A stretch of DNA of 64,000 bases from Methylomonas methanica (GTDB lineage: Bacteria > Pseudomonadota > Gammaproteobacteria > Methylococcales > Methylomonadaceae): the NCBI GenBank assembly GCA_001644045.1, contig LUUF01000063.1, forward strand, positions 1 through 64,000, read 5' to 3'. The notes beneath the pieces are model-generated. The model had not been told where the DNA came from, searched no databases, and saw nothing but the letters and a program-made list of their open reading frames with translations. The stretch's first letter is position 1, and each line of letters starts with the position of its first letter. Position numbers and translations under genes: made by a program. Positions 33,731-43,157 of the stretch are shown in pieces.

Positions 33731-34560
33731 ACGCTGCCACCCACTTCGCCGAAATCGACCGCCTCAAATCCCTCCTGGACAGCCTGAGGCCATTGCCGGA
33801 ACACACCGTCCGCACCCTGCATGAACAGCAAGTGCTGGAATGGACTTACCATTCCAATGCCATCGAGGGTAATACCTTAACCCTGAAGGAAACTAAGGTG
33901 GTGCTGGAAGGCATTACCATCGGCGGCAAGCCGTTGCGCGAGCATTTCGAGGTGATCAATCACAAGGAAGCCATCGATTATGTCGAAGCCATCGTGCATA
34001 ACCAGGAAGCCTTGAGCGAATGGCAAATCAAATCTATTCATCATCTGGTGCTGAAAAATATCGATGATCGCAACGCCGGCCAATACCGGCAGGAAAACGT
34101 GGTGATCGCCGGCGCCGAGCATCTGCCGCCGGATTATATTAAGGTGCCGGAAGCGATGGCGGGGTTGGTGGATTGGTATCAGAAAGCGACTGGTTTAGAT
34201 TCCCCCTCACCCCAACCCTCTCCCGCTGAAGAGGGAGTTTTACCAATGCACCCGGTGGAATGCGCCGCCCGCTTGCACGTCGATTTCGTCGGCATCCATC
34301 CGTTTGTCGACGGCAATGGCCGTACCTCGCGGTTATTGATGAACTTTGAACTGATGCGGCGCGGCTTTTTGCCGGTGATCATTCCGGTCGAAAATCGTTT
34401 GGCCTATTACGATGCCTTGGACACCGCGCATACCCGCGGAGATTACAGTCTGTTTATCGAACTAGTGGCCAGCCTGGAGCAAGCCGCCTTGGAACGTTAT
34501 CTGCGGATAGTACAAGGTGATAACTCCGTCCCCTCTCCCTCCGGGAGAGGGCTAGGGTGA
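33727..34560 (+). CDS. Fic-family protein (AMPylase-like)
   Basis: This 277-residue protein carries the complete Fic motif HPFVDGNGRTSR (from H191) and an N-terminal inhibitory motif S43-NAIEGN, so it is a self-inhibited (class II type) Fic protein. Active members transfer AMP to target proteins. Residues 158-173 (SPSPQPSPAEEG) are encoded by a REP-like repeat inserted in frame, and the last residues (VPSPSGRGLG) also come from a repeat, so the original C-terminus may be altered. It lies inside the hsd operon and overlaps hsdS. The target is unknown. Confidence 0.85.
   Translation: MNAATHFAEIDRLKSLLDSLRPLPEHTVRTLHEQQVLEWTYHSNAIEGNTLTLKETKVVLEGITIGGKPLREHFEVINHKEAIDYVEAIVHNQEALSEWQIKSIHHLVLKNIDDRNAGQYRQENVVIAGAEHLPPDYIKVPEAMAGLVDWYQKATGLDSPSPQPSPAEEGVLPMHPVECAARLHVDFVGIHPFVDGNGRTSRLLMNFELMRRGFLPVIIPVENRLAYYDALDTAHTRGDYSLFIELVASLEQAALERYLRIVQGDNSVPSPSGRGLG
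34203..34236. repeat. REP-like palindrome inside the Fic gene
   Basis: The segment reads CCCTCACCCCAACCCTCTCCC, then CGCTGAAGAGGGAG, a typical bacterial repetitive extragenic palindrome of the CTCTCCC...GGGAGAG type. It is in frame and adds about 13 residues between the Fic helical domain and the HPFVDGNGRTSR motif. Confidence 0.65.
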
Positions 34561-34564
34561 GGGG
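34531..34564. repeat. REP-like palindrome at the 3' end of the Fic gene
   Basis: CCCTCTCCC-TCC-GGGAGAGGG, followed by CTAGGGTGAGGGG. It is the opposite orientation of the copy at 34203 and supplies the last codons and stop of the Fic gene. Confidence 0.65.
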
Positions 34565-34570
34565 ATTAAC

Positions 34571-35005
34571 ATGAAACAACTCGCCCGAGCCTTAAGAAAA
34601 AATCAAACCGATGCGGAAAAACTGTTGTGGTATCGATTGCGTAATCGGCAATTGGCCGGCTGCAAGTTTCGTAGACAACAGGTGATTGGTCCTTATATTG
34701 CCGATTTTCTGTGTTTGGAGCCAAAGTTAATCATCGAATTGGACGGTGGTCAGCATGCTACACAGCAGGATCAGGATGAACAGCGCACTCGATTTTTGGA
34801 GTCTCTGGGGTATCGGGTGTTGCGGTTTTGGAATCATGATGTAATCAGGGATATTGAGTCGGTGTTAGAGACGATTCGATTGGTTGTCATTCAATTCCCT
34901 CACCCCGGCCCAATCATGCCGGGCTATCCTGCCCGGCACCCTGCGGGCGAGTGCAAATCCGTTCCAGACGGATTTGTCCCTGAGGGAGAGGGAGTAATGC
35001 TATGA
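34571..35005 (+). CDS. DUF559 (Vsr-like) endonuclease-domain protein
   Basis: This 144-residue protein starts MKQLARALRKNQTDAEKLLW and contains FRRQQVIGPYIADFLCLEPK, LIIELDGGQH and RVLRFWNHDV, the PD-(D/E)xK-related fold of DUF559 proteins (candidate catalytic D of IADF and E-x-D of IELD). Family members are common near repeats and in mobile regions. The last 35 residues (FPHPGPIMPGYPARHPAGE onward) come from a repeat element and are not part of the fold. The stop overlaps hsdR (ATGA). Confidence 0.82.
   Translation: MKQLARALRKNQTDAEKLLWYRLRNRQLAGCKFRRQQVIGPYIADFLCLEPKLIIELDGGQHATQQDQDEQRTRFLESLGYRVLRFWNHDVIRDIESVLETIRLVVIQFPHPGPIMPGYPARHPAGECKSVPDGFVPEGEGVML
34897..34995. repeat. Composite REP-like element at the end of the DUF559 gene
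   Basis: The left end CCCTCACCCCGGCCC and right end CCCTGAGGGAGAGGGAG match the halves of the REP copies at 34203 and 34531. About 65 bp of other inverted repeats (CATGCCGGGC, GCCCGGCA, TCCGTTCCAGACGGA) lie between them. It is translated as the tail of the DUF559 protein. Confidence 0.6.
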
Positions 35006-38000
35006 GCGTCATCCCTGAAACCAAGGAAGTCTTCAGTTCGCAAATCCCTGCCTTGCAGGTGCTGATGACGATGGGCTATGAGTACCTGTCGCCGACGCAA
35101 GCGCTTGCCTATCGTGGTGGACAAACCTCCGAAGTGTTGTTGCGTCCAGTGCTGATTGCTGAACTGCGCAAACGCCGGTTTAACTGGAAAGGCCAGGAAT
35201 ATCCACTCTCAAATAATGCCATCGACGACATCGTGCGGCAGTTGGCCTCGCCCGGTTTGGGCGAAGGCTTATTGTCCGCCAACGAGCGGCTGTATGACCA
35301 CTTGACCTTAGGGCTGACCGTTACCGAATTCATCGACGGCAAAAAAGCCCAGCCCACCATAGCCCTCATCGATTGGGAAAACCCGGCCAACAATTGCTTT
35401 CAGGTTACCGATGAATTTGAGGTGTTGAATGCTGGCGGTACCGGTCCGCGCCGGCCGGACATCGTTTGTTTCGTGAATGGCATTCCCTTGGTGTGCATCG
35501 AAGCCAAACGGCCCGATCCGCATAATCCGCATAAGGATATGCTCAAGGAGGGCATCTCACAGCACCTCAGAAATCAAGGCGTCGCCGAGATTCCGCATTT
35601 GTTTGCCTATAGCCAATTATTGCTATCGGTGAATGGTCTGGATGGTCGTTATGGGACTACCCGGACACCGGCCAAATTTTGGGCGCTATGGAGGGAAGAA
35701 TTGTTACAAGACGGCAGCTTCGACGCGATCAAGAACACGGCGTTATCGGAGAGTCAGGCCGCGCAGTTGTTCGCACACCGACCGGCTTGGATGCGGCAGT
35801 ATTTCGATAGCCAAGTGGTGCAAGGCAAACTATTAGTAACCGGCCAGGACAAGCTGATTGTCAGCTTGCTGCAGCCTGACCGGTTACTGGAATTCATGCG
35901 CTTTTTTATCCTGTTCGATAAGAAAAGCGGCAAGATTGCCGCGCGCTATCAGCAGTATTTCGGCATCAAAAAACTGGTCGATCAGGTCACACGCAAGGAC
36001 AGCCGTGATGCCCGCCAGGGTGGGGTGATTTGGCATACCACCGGTTCCGGCAAGTCATTTACGATGGTGTTCATGGCCAAGGCCTTGATTTTGCATGAGC
36101 AGCTAAAACCCTGCCGTTTTTTCGTGGTGACTGATCGAATCGATCTGGAAACGCAGTTGAGCAAGGTATTCGCCAATGCCGGTGCTTTGGCTTCGCCGCG
36201 GGACGTGGAAAAAGCCAAGGCCACGTCGGGCAAGGATCTGGCACAGCGCATCAGCCAGGGTAATGAGCGGATTCTGTTCTCGATCATCAATAAGTTTGCT
36301 ACGGCTTCCAAACAGCCGGAATGCCATAATCCCAGCTCCGACATTATCGTGTTGGTCGATGAAGGCCATCGCAGCCATGGCGGGGAAACTCACGAGCGTA
36401 TGCGCCAGGCCTTGCCGAATGCGGCCTACATTGCCTTTACCGGCACGCCGCTGCTGAAAAACGATAAAACCACCAATAAATTCGGCCCTATCATCCATGC
36501 CTACACCATGCAGCGCGCGGTGGAAGATGGCACGGTCACGCCCTTACTGTACGAAGAACGGGTGCCGGAGCTGGGTACCAACGCCAAGGCCATAGACAAC
36601 TGGTTCGAGCGTATTACAGAGGGTTTGACCGACAAACAGCGCGCCGATTTGAAAAAGAAATTTGCGCAAAAAGGTCAGATTTACCAATCCGAAAGCCGCA
36701 TCGAGCTGATTGCGCACGATATTGCCGACCATTTCGTCAAGAACGTGGCCGATGGTTTAAAGGCGCAATTGGCGACCGACAGCAAGCTGTCGGCGATCCG
36801 TTATAAAAAATATCTCGATGAGACCGGCGTGGTTTCCAGCGCCATCATCATGTCGCCACCCGACACCCGTGAAGGTCACGAGGAAGTGGACGAAAGCCAG
36901 TCACCGGAATTGCAGCAATGGTGGCTAGCGCATATCGGCAACCAAAGCGAAGAGGTTTATACCAAGGAAGTGATTCGTCGCTTTGCCGACGAAGACGATC
37001 CGCAAATTCTGATTGTGGTGGATAAGTTGCTGACGGGGTTCGATGAACCCCGCAACGCAGTACTGTATATCGACAAGCCACTGAAACAGCACAACTTGAT
37101 TCAGGCTATCGCCCGCGTCAATCGTCTGCATGAATTAAAGAAGTTTGGCTTGCTGATCGATTACCGGGGGATATTGAAAGAGCTGGATACGACTCTGGAG
37201 GCCTATCAAAATTTGGCCGAACGCACTCAAGACGGTTACGACATCGATGATCTGATCGGTTTGTATCGTCAGGTGAACACCGAATATAAAAAATTGCCGG
37301 TTTTGCATGACGCGTTATGGTCGATATTCAAAAACGTTAAAAATCGCGCCGACCTGGAGCAGTTTCGGCAGGTTTTGATTCCGCATTACCAGACCGACGA
37401 TGCCGGCGACAGTTACGATGCCAAACAAAAGGTGCGGGAAGACTTTTACGAGGCTTTGACGGCGTTTAGTTTGTGTCTGGAAATAGCGCTGGGCTCGAGC
37501 AGTTTCTATGAAGACCGCAGCTTTTCCGAAGACGATATTCGCACTTATAAGCGCGATGTACGGTTTTTTAGCCAGCTACGGCAAATTGCCCGCCAGGATG
37601 CCGGCGAAACCATAGATTATTCCGATTACGCCGCGCGCATCAAAAAGCTGATCGATAAACATGTGGTCGGTGAAGGCATTCGCGAGCCGGAAGGCATATT
37701 CATCGTCAATGAACTCGGAAAGCAAAAACCCGAAGATTGGACTGATGAAAAAACCCGCAATGAAACCGACATTATTCGCACTCGCCTGAAGAAAACCATT
37801 GAGCAGGATTTGCAAGATGATCCCTATGCGCAAAAGGTGTTTTCGGAATTGCTGGACCAGGCTATTCGCGACGCAGAAGCGATGTTCGAGCATCCGTTCA
37901 AGCAATACGTTCTGTTTAAGGACTTGGAAGAAAAGCTGACCGAACGTGAGGTGCCAGATACACCGGATCCCTTGGCGTCCAATCCCCATGCCAAAGCTTA

Positions 38001-38271
38001 CTTTGGGGTATTCAAATTGGTGTTTGGCGAGGACGCGTTTAACGCTTTGTCCGAGACGGACAGGCAAAGCTATGTCGAACAGGCTTTTGCTATTGATGAA
38101 TTGGTCGATAAGGCCGTCGCGGAGAATTCAGTGAATCCGCAAAACATCGAAGCTGAAATTCGTAAAGGTTTGTTGCCGCGTCTGTTCAAAATGATCGGTA
38201 TGGATAAGGCCAAGGAAGTGATTGAGCATATCGTCCAAATCACCCGAGTCGGATTGTCCAAAGAACGATGA
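35002..38271 (+). CDS. hsdR: Type I restriction endonuclease motor subunit
   Basis: This 1089-residue protein has an N-terminal nuclease domain (RRPDIVCFVNGIPLVCIEAKRP, giving the D...E-x-K site at about residues 150-172). The SF2 helicase motor follows: Walker A TTGSGKSFTM, motif II VDEGHRS, motif III AFTGTPL and motif VI IQAIARVNR. A C-terminal helical domain contacts the methylase core. It would cut unmodified DNA after ATP-driven translocation. The start is coupled to the DUF559 gene and the end to the metallopeptidase gene, both by 4-bp overlaps. It appears full length. Confidence 0.94.
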   Translation: MSVIPETKEVFSSQIPALQVLMTMGYEYLSPTQALAYRGGQTSEVLLRPVLIAELRKRRFNWKGQEYPLSNNAIDDIVRQLASPGLGEGLLSANERLYDHLTLGLTVTEFIDGKKAQPTIALIDWENPANNCFQVTDEFEVLNAGGTGPRRPDIVCFVNGIPLVCIEAKRPDPHNPHKDMLKEGISQHLRNQGVAEIPHLFAYSQLLLSVNGLDGRYGTTRTPAKFWALWREELLQDGSFDAIKNTALSESQAAQLFAHRPAWMRQYFDSQVVQGKLLVTGQDKLIVSLLQPDRLLEFMRFFILFDKKSGKIAARYQQYFGIKKLVDQVTRKDSRDARQGGVIWHTTGSGKSFTMVFMAKALILHEQLKPCRFFVVTDRIDLETQLSKVFANAGALASPRDVEKAKATSGKDLAQRISQGNERILFSIINKFATASKQPECHNPSSDIIVLVDEGHRSHGGETHERMRQALPNAAYIAFTGTPLLKNDKTTNKFGPIIHAYTMQRAVEDGTVTPLLYEERVPELGTNAKAIDNWFERITEGLTDKQRADLKKKFAQKGQIYQSESRIELIAHDIADHFVKNVADGLKAQLATDSKLSAIRYKKYLDETGVVSSAIIMSPPDTREGHEEVDESQSPELQQWWLAHIGNQSEEVYTKEVIRRFADEDDPQILIVVDKLLTGFDEPRNAVLYIDKPLKQHNLIQAIARVNRLHELKKFGLLIDYRGILKELDTTLEAYQNLAERTQDGYDIDDLIGLYRQVNTEYKKLPVLHDALWSIFKNVKNRADLEQFRQVLIPHYQTDDAGDSYDAKQKVREDFYEALTAFSLCLEIALGSSSFYEDRSFSEDDIRTYKRDVRFFSQLRQIARQDAGETIDYSDYAARIKKLIDKHVVGEGIREPEGIFIVNELGKQKPEDWTDEKTRNETDIIRTRLKKTIEQDLQDDPYAQKVFSELLDQAIRDAEAMFEHPFKQYVLFKDLEEKLTEREVPDTPDPLASNPHAKAYFGVFKLVFGEDAFNALSETDRQSYVEQAFAIDELVDKAVAENSVNPQNIEAEIRKGLLPRLFKMIGMDKAKEVIEHIVQITRVGLSKER

Positions 38272-39002
38272 CCCAACAATCCATTCACTATGGCGACGAG
38301 GAAATAAACTACCAAGTCACTTTTCTGACCAGTAAAACGACCAAGATAGCCATTCATATCCATCCTAATGGTGTTGTTCAGGTCGATGCGCCCGCGGGTG
38401 TCGAACTGCCTAAAATCAAGCACGCCGTGCAGAAACGTGCGCGCTGGTTATTGCAGAATCTGACCCGTATAAGGGAAGCGCAAGCTGAAGTGCTGCCCAG
38501 GCAATACATCAGTGGCGAAAGCCATTTCTACTTAGGGAAGCGCTACCCACTAAAAGTGCTGGATTTAACCAACAGCCATCGACCAACCGTCAAACTGTTG
38601 CGCGGGCAATTACAGGTTGTCACGGCTGATCGTTCCACAGAAAAAATCAGTCAGTTATTGAAAGACTGGTACACATCCCACGCCCATCAAGTTTTTCATC
38701 GCCGCTTGCAAGCAATGGCGCCAGGCGTGTTGTGGCTGGATGAGTCGCTACCAACCATTAAGCTTTTGACCATGAAGAAACAATGGGGCAGTTGTTCGCC
38801 GCAAGGACATATCTTGCTGAACCCGCATTTGGTCAAAGCACCCCGCGAATGTATCGACTATGTGATCATCCATGAGCTTTGTCACTTGAAGGAACATAAT
38901 CACAGTCCTGAGTTTTATCGATTATTGAGCCTACAAATGCCGGACTGGAAACAGGTCAAGGCTAAGTTGGATGGAATGGCCGAGTTATTGCTCAATTATT
39001 AG
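38268..39002 (+). CDS. YgjP/DUF45-type M48-like metallopeptidase
   Basis: This 244-residue protein has the zinc motif HELCHLKEHNHSPEF (HExxH plus a downstream acidic residue) and the upstream KKQWGSCSPQGHILLNPHL block typical of the YgjP/SprT-like DUF45 family. The N-terminal part is beta-rich. These genes often close type I restriction operons next to hsdR, which is the case here with a 4-bp overlap. A role in trimming or turning over restriction subunits has been guessed for such neighbours but is not proven. Confidence 0.88.
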   Translation: MTQQSIHYGDEEINYQVTFLTSKTTKIAIHIHPNGVVQVDAPAGVELPKIKHAVQKRARWLLQNLTRIREAQAEVLPRQYISGESHFYLGKRYPLKVLDLTNSHRPTVKLLRGQLQVVTADRSTEKISQLLKDWYTSHAHQVFHRRLQAMAPGVLWLDESLPTIKLLTMKKQWGSCSPQGHILLNPHLVKAPRECIDYVIIHELCHLKEHNHSPEFYRLLSLQMPDWKQVKAKLDGMAELLLNY

Positions 39003-39056
39003 TTGCTCAAATGGAAAATCCAGATAATCTTTAGGTTTTTTAAAAAGGATATAAAA

Positions 39057-39329
39057 ATGAATAAATCCGACCTTATCGACGCCATCGCCAGCCACGCCAA
39101 CCTGACCAAAGCCGACGCCGGACGTGCATTGGATGGCATTACCCAATCCATCCAAACTGCACTGAAAGCGGGTGATTCCGTGGCGTTGGTGGGCTTCGGT
39201 ACATTTGAAGTGAAAGAACGTGCAGAGCGCGCCGGCCGCAATCCGCAAACCGGCGAAGCCATTACCATTTCCGCCGCGAAATTGCCATCATTCAAAGCCG
39301 GCAAAGGCCTGAAAGGCGCGGTTCAGTAA
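39057..39329 (+). CDS. HU-family DNA-binding protein
   Basis: This 90-residue protein is a canonical [48 protein letters not shown], then [18 protein letters not shown]. The beta-arm RNPQTGE with the conserved proline is intact. It would bend and compact DNA and may help ICE recombination or silence cargo. AAAAAGGA precedes the start. It is convergent with traN, with a shared hairpin between, and lies just after the restriction operon. Confidence 0.93.
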   Translation: MNKSDLIDAIASHANLTKADAGRALDGITQSIQTALKAGDSVALVGFGTFEVKERAERAGRNPQTGEAITISAAKLPSFKAGKGLKGAVQ

Positions 39330-39332
39330 GGT

Positions 39333-39352
39333 TTAGGCCGCATCATTGCGGC
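39333..39352. terminator. Hairpin between HU and traN ends
   Basis: GGCCGC and GCGGCC form a 6-bp GC-rich stem around a 6-base loop between the HU stop and the traN stop, overlapping the latter. No T run follows on either strand, so terminator function is weakly supported. Confidence 0.35.
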
Positions 39353-42126
39353 CCCATGTCCCAGCCTTCCAGTTCCGACTGCCGTTTGACCGTAGGTACA
39401 TCCAGGTCGGTCATCCGGCCTTGGGTGCGGGTTAAGGTGTCTTGTCGTCCGCTGGAGGCTGCACCGTATTTCTGCGGATTGAGGCGACTACCGGTACCTG
39501 TAAGTTGATCCAGATTGAGCATGGACGCGGCATTGGCAGCGCTAGGCAGATGCCCGGTTTGCGCCAGAATCGCCAACCATTCGTCCAGATTGACTTGTGT
39601 CCAGTCTACACGATCCAGGTCCGCAACTTTAATCCCAGTACAACTGGGACTTTCCGGCGTGCCAAAATCCATCCCTAATTGCGGTTTGATTTGTTCGTTG
39701 AGAATGCGTGCTAGCGGCGAGTTATAGCAGCAATAACTTTCCTTGCGCACCCAACACACGCCAGCCACCTTGCTTTCGCAATAGGTGCCCAGATCCGTGC
39801 AGACCTTCAGTTGTTTCTTGGCGGCAAGCTCGTACTCCGGCTCCTCACAGGAATAGACGATCTGGATTATCATGATGATGATCATCACCACGGTATAAGC
39901 CGTCATCAAGGTGCTGAGCAGTTGCCCGGCTACTGCCGCGCCGCCGCCTAATTGCACACCACCGGATTGCGCGGCGGGTGTGAGATTGCCCGCTGCATCA
40001 AAGGCAGCCTGACCACCTGCACTGAACAAGGCATTACCGGCCGCTTGGCCGAAGGTCTGGCCAATCCATTCCGCCACGGATTTCATCAATTCGCCCTTTA
40101 GCGAATCGAGTAAACCTTGCGAGGCAATATCACTGGTACTGAGCATGTCGGTGCCGACCAAGTCATTCACCGTCGAGGCAAAATCCGCCTGAAAACTGTT
40201 CCAGGCATCGCCGGCCAACGTGAACGGGGTGCGCATGGTTTCCCAAGCACCTCGAATCGCCGAGGTACTGTCCATGGCCATCACCGCGCTGTCCATCTGA
40301 CTGGTGGCGATCAGCAAATCAATGTAACGTCCCAGCCCCATCGCACCCGAAGGCGTTTCGCAACAATCCACCAGACTGAGTGCGCCACCGACCATTTTGC
40401 AACTGGCCGGTTTGCCTTGAAATACCTGGCAGGTAGTAGGATCCTTTTGCTGGAGATCGGCATTGGCGTAGTCACACTGCAAATCCATCGCCATTTGCTG
40501 CGCGCTATTCAATAACGCGACCGCCTTGCTGAAGTCCTGGCTCTGGGTGCGATTCACGGTAATGCACTCTTCGCCCATGCAGCGGATCGGCCCGGCACAT
40601 TGCTGCTGGGTATTACTTTGAATGCCGGGAATGCCCACTGTTTGGCCGCAGTCGTAAGTATCGACGCTGTCCCAGCAAGTGCCTGAGGCCAGTACACTGG
40701 TACATTGGCTTTTGATGAATGAGCAGCCTTGGGTTTCCAACGATGCGCAGGTCTTGTTGGGTATACCATTCGCGGGTGGCTCCAAGCAATGGGTGCCGGC
40801 GGTATCGGTCCAGCATTGGCCGTACTGATTCAGATCGCAGTTACCGGCGGCCTGGATGCTCATACAGGTATTGCGAATCCCTGACGAACTTGCCACCGGG
40901 GCTTGAGCCAAATCCGAGCCGCAGACCATGACTTGCGAGGTGGGATCGACGTAACAACCCGACGCATTGGCGGGATCGTTCGTGCAACTCAATTGGCTGC
41001 CGGCTTGGCAAATGCCATCGGTAATCGCATTGGCCAAGTTTTGGCAATTGGGACCGCTCCAGCTCCATTCGTCCTGGGTGATCAGTTTTGACAGGTCATA
41101 GCGCAGCCGAATCCGCGAATAGCCTTCGCCACGTCCGGACACGCGGGTTTCTTCCTTGAACACTTTGATGCCGCTGCTGTTGAAGGCATACAGCACATTG
41201 GTGTTGGGATATTCGTTCCAGCTGGTGTAAAGCTCGCAGTCCCCGAACCAGCCGCTGGCACCGGTATAGATCAATTGATTGTCGTAATAGACACGGGTGT
41301 GGTCATCGTATTTGACGTATTCCAGCGTGGCACTGGTGATGGCTTCGGGATGCAAGACCTCGTATTTGACCTGCCAGGTAAACAAGCCACAATCCGATTC
41401 CCAATAATCATCACCGACCCGGCCGACATACAAATCCATACAGCCCGGCCCACAACTGGAAAATCCGCCATCCCCACTGACAAAACGGATCAAGGGCTGT
41501 ACATTGACTTGGTGGTTAGCGGTGCAACTTTGCGGTACCGTCGGTTGCCGCAGACAGAGCTGATAATCCGGCACGCGCACCGTTTGCTGGGTTTCGGTTT
41601 GGGTCGTGGTGGTCGTGCAGTCTGAGAATGACTGTGCCCATGGGGTAAAATCGGCAAACACCTGATCGCCGTTTTGCCAGATCTGATCGGCTTGTAAGTC
41701 CGGGTGCGACTGGTGGGCATTGTCGATCAAAGTGCGATAGGCTTCACCGGTGAAGCTGGTTTCGCCGTTTAAGGCTGTCTGTGCATCCAGACCCGCCGCC
41801 AGTGTGCCGGGGTTGTTACCATAAAGATTGGCAAAATCGCTGGTCGTGGTTGATGCGCTATTGGTATCCGGAAACAGCGTGCCGATTGAAATGGCGCTCT
41901 CCTGAGCCGTCCCTGGATTCAAGGTCAGCGTGCCGGTGCCGGTATCCACCGGAAACGCAAAACCGCCCAGAACTTGCTGTCCGAGTTGTTGACCATCGCG
42001 CCCAGCTGCCTGAATCGCATCGGCCCATGAAACGCCAAACGGGGTCCAGGCCAGTGTCACGCATAAAATCGCTGATAGTATCTGCGTCAAGCAACGTTGC
42101 GGTTCGAATAACGCCCTAACGCCCAT
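39343..42126 (-). CDS. traN: Conjugative mating-pair stabilisation protein TraN
   Basis: This 927-residue protein starts at an ATG overlapping the traU stop (TGATG) and has a signal peptide (ILSAILCVTLAWTPFGVSWA). It is very Cys-rich throughout (for example TCMSIQAAGNCDLNQYGQCW, CASLETQGCSFIKSQC), as in TraN outer-membrane adhesins that stabilise mating pairs by contacting the recipient. A C-terminal part holds a hydrophobic stretch (TVVMIIIMIIQIVYSC). It is the last gene of the tra operon, convergent with HU. Confidence 0.9.
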   Translation of the reverse strand: MGVRALFEPQRCLTQILSAILCVTLAWTPFGVSWADAIQAAGRDGQQLGQQVLGGFAFPVDTGTGTLTLNPGTAQESAISIGTLFPDTNSASTTTSDFANLYGNNPGTLAAGLDAQTALNGETSFTGEAYRTLIDNAHQSHPDLQADQIWQNGDQVFADFTPWAQSFSDCTTTTTQTETQQTVRVPDYQLCLRQPTVPQSCTANHQVNVQPLIRFVSGDGGFSSCGPGCMDLYVGRVGDDYWESDCGLFTWQVKYEVLHPEAITSATLEYVKYDDHTRVYYDNQLIYTGASGWFGDCELYTSWNEYPNTNVLYAFNSSGIKVFKEETRVSGRGEGYSRIRLRYDLSKLITQDEWSWSGPNCQNLANAITDGICQAGSQLSCTNDPANASGCYVDPTSQVMVCGSDLAQAPVASSSGIRNTCMSIQAAGNCDLNQYGQCWTDTAGTHCLEPPANGIPNKTCASLETQGCSFIKSQCTSVLASGTCWDSVDTYDCGQTVGIPGIQSNTQQQCAGPIRCMGEECITVNRTQSQDFSKAVALLNSAQQMAMDLQCDYANADLQQKDPTTCQVFQGKPASCKMVGGALSLVDCCETPSGAMGLGRYIDLLIATSQMDSAVMAMDSTSAIRGAWETMRTPFTLAGDAWNSFQADFASTVNDLVGTDMLSTSDIASQGLLDSLKGELMKSVAEWIGQTFGQAAGNALFSAGGQAAFDAAGNLTPAAQSGGVQLGGGAAVAGQLLSTLMTAYTVVMIIIMIIQIVYSCEEPEYELAAKKQLKVCTDLGTYCESKVAGVCWVRKESYCCYNSPLARILNEQIKPQLGMDFGTPESPSCTGIKVADLDRVDWTQVNLDEWLAILAQTGHLPSAANAASMLNLDQLTGTGSRLNPQKYGAASSGRQDTLTRTQGRMTDLDVPTVKRQSELEGWDMGPQ

Positions 42127-43157
42127 CACAACCCCACACAACAGTCCTGCCAACGCCACAGCAGGTAGAGATGATCTTCACCCGGCCCCGGATACGTGCG
42201 ACCCGCGCCCCACTTGAAGGTAGTCTCGCCAATGGCGTGGTTGGAGTCGGTTTCCGCGACCGGATAAAACATCGATAACCGGTATTGCGATTTGGGGATG
42301 AAGGGATAGATATAGCCGCCGCATAAAGCATCATTGCCCGAGGTTTTCCAGGCCAGCCCGCGCCGATGCAACGAGGCCGTCGCCCGCGTGGCTAATAAAC
42401 TGGTAATTCTGGGATCGGTCCCGTAACTGGTCGGCGAAATGCCGGATAAGGGATACATATGCCCCCAGGCACCGGCACACCAGAACAACGCATCCAAGGG
42501 ATTGCCGGTGGCTGCCGCTGCCGCATCAGCCACACACGCTGAAATCGCCACCGGATTGGCAAACAACGCCGTCTCCGGACTGGTAAAAAACGCCAATAAG
42601 TCGCTATTCCAGGTGGGATCGAGCTCGGATACATACAGCAGATCAAAATCCCGGTAGCCATCACTGTTGCAGCGACTATCCCAGAACAGATCCAGCAAAA
42701 TGGTCAAGGGAAACGCGAAATAGTGATAATTGAAAAACGACATCTCACTGGCATCGAAGTCCGCCTTGCCGGTGGTGGCGATCAATCGCACATTTGAAGC
42801 ACTGAACTTATGGCCGCCCAGTGCCGGCGAGCACCAGGGATTACGAACGATCTCGATCAATCGAGCTGGATTCCATAAGCCCATGGTCATACCGAGTTCC
42901 GGAATGTTCATGCTGTCGGTACAAAAGCAAAACTTCTCGTCGGTAGCGATACTGGGCACATTGCCGCCACCCAGCGATGCCCCGGCTGCACGAATAGGAA
43001 ACAAACAGCTCCAGCAAATATCAGTGATCAGTTTGCCGGACCACAGTTCGGCGTCCGAGCACAACGGGTCGACGCTATTGGTGGTGGTTTCGGCATATAG
43101 CGGAGTTGCCAGCGTTATGAAGCTTCCCAACACCCAAATGAAAACGAATCGTTTCAT
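42126..43157 (-). CDS. traU: Conjugative pilus assembly protein TraU
   Basis: This 343-residue periplasmic protein starts MKRFVFIWVLGSFITLATPL (signal peptide to about residue 22), coupled to traW by ATGA overlap. Cys-rich blocks ITDICWSCLFPIRAAG, EKFCFCTDSMNIPELGMTMGLW and DFDLLYVSELDPTWNSDLLA are typical of TraU in F-type secretion systems. It is needed for DNA transfer and pilus assembly. Disulfide formation probably relies on the DsbC encoded in the same operon. Confidence 0.92.
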   Translation of the reverse strand: MKRFVFIWVLGSFITLATPLYAETTTNSVDPLCSDAELWSGKLITDICWSCLFPIRAAGASLGGGNVPSIATDEKFCFCTDSMNIPELGMTMGLWNPARLIEIVRNPWCSPALGGHKFSASNVRLIATTGKADFDASEMSFFNYHYFAFPLTILLDLFWDSRCNSDGYRDFDLLYVSELDPTWNSDLLAFFTSPETALFANPVAISACVADAAAAATGNPLDALFWCAGAWGHMYPLSGISPTSYGTDPRITSLLATRATASLHRRGLAWKTSGNDALCGGYIYPFIPKSQYRLSMFYPVAETDSNHAIGETTFKWGAGRTYPGPGEDHLYLLWRWQDCCVGL

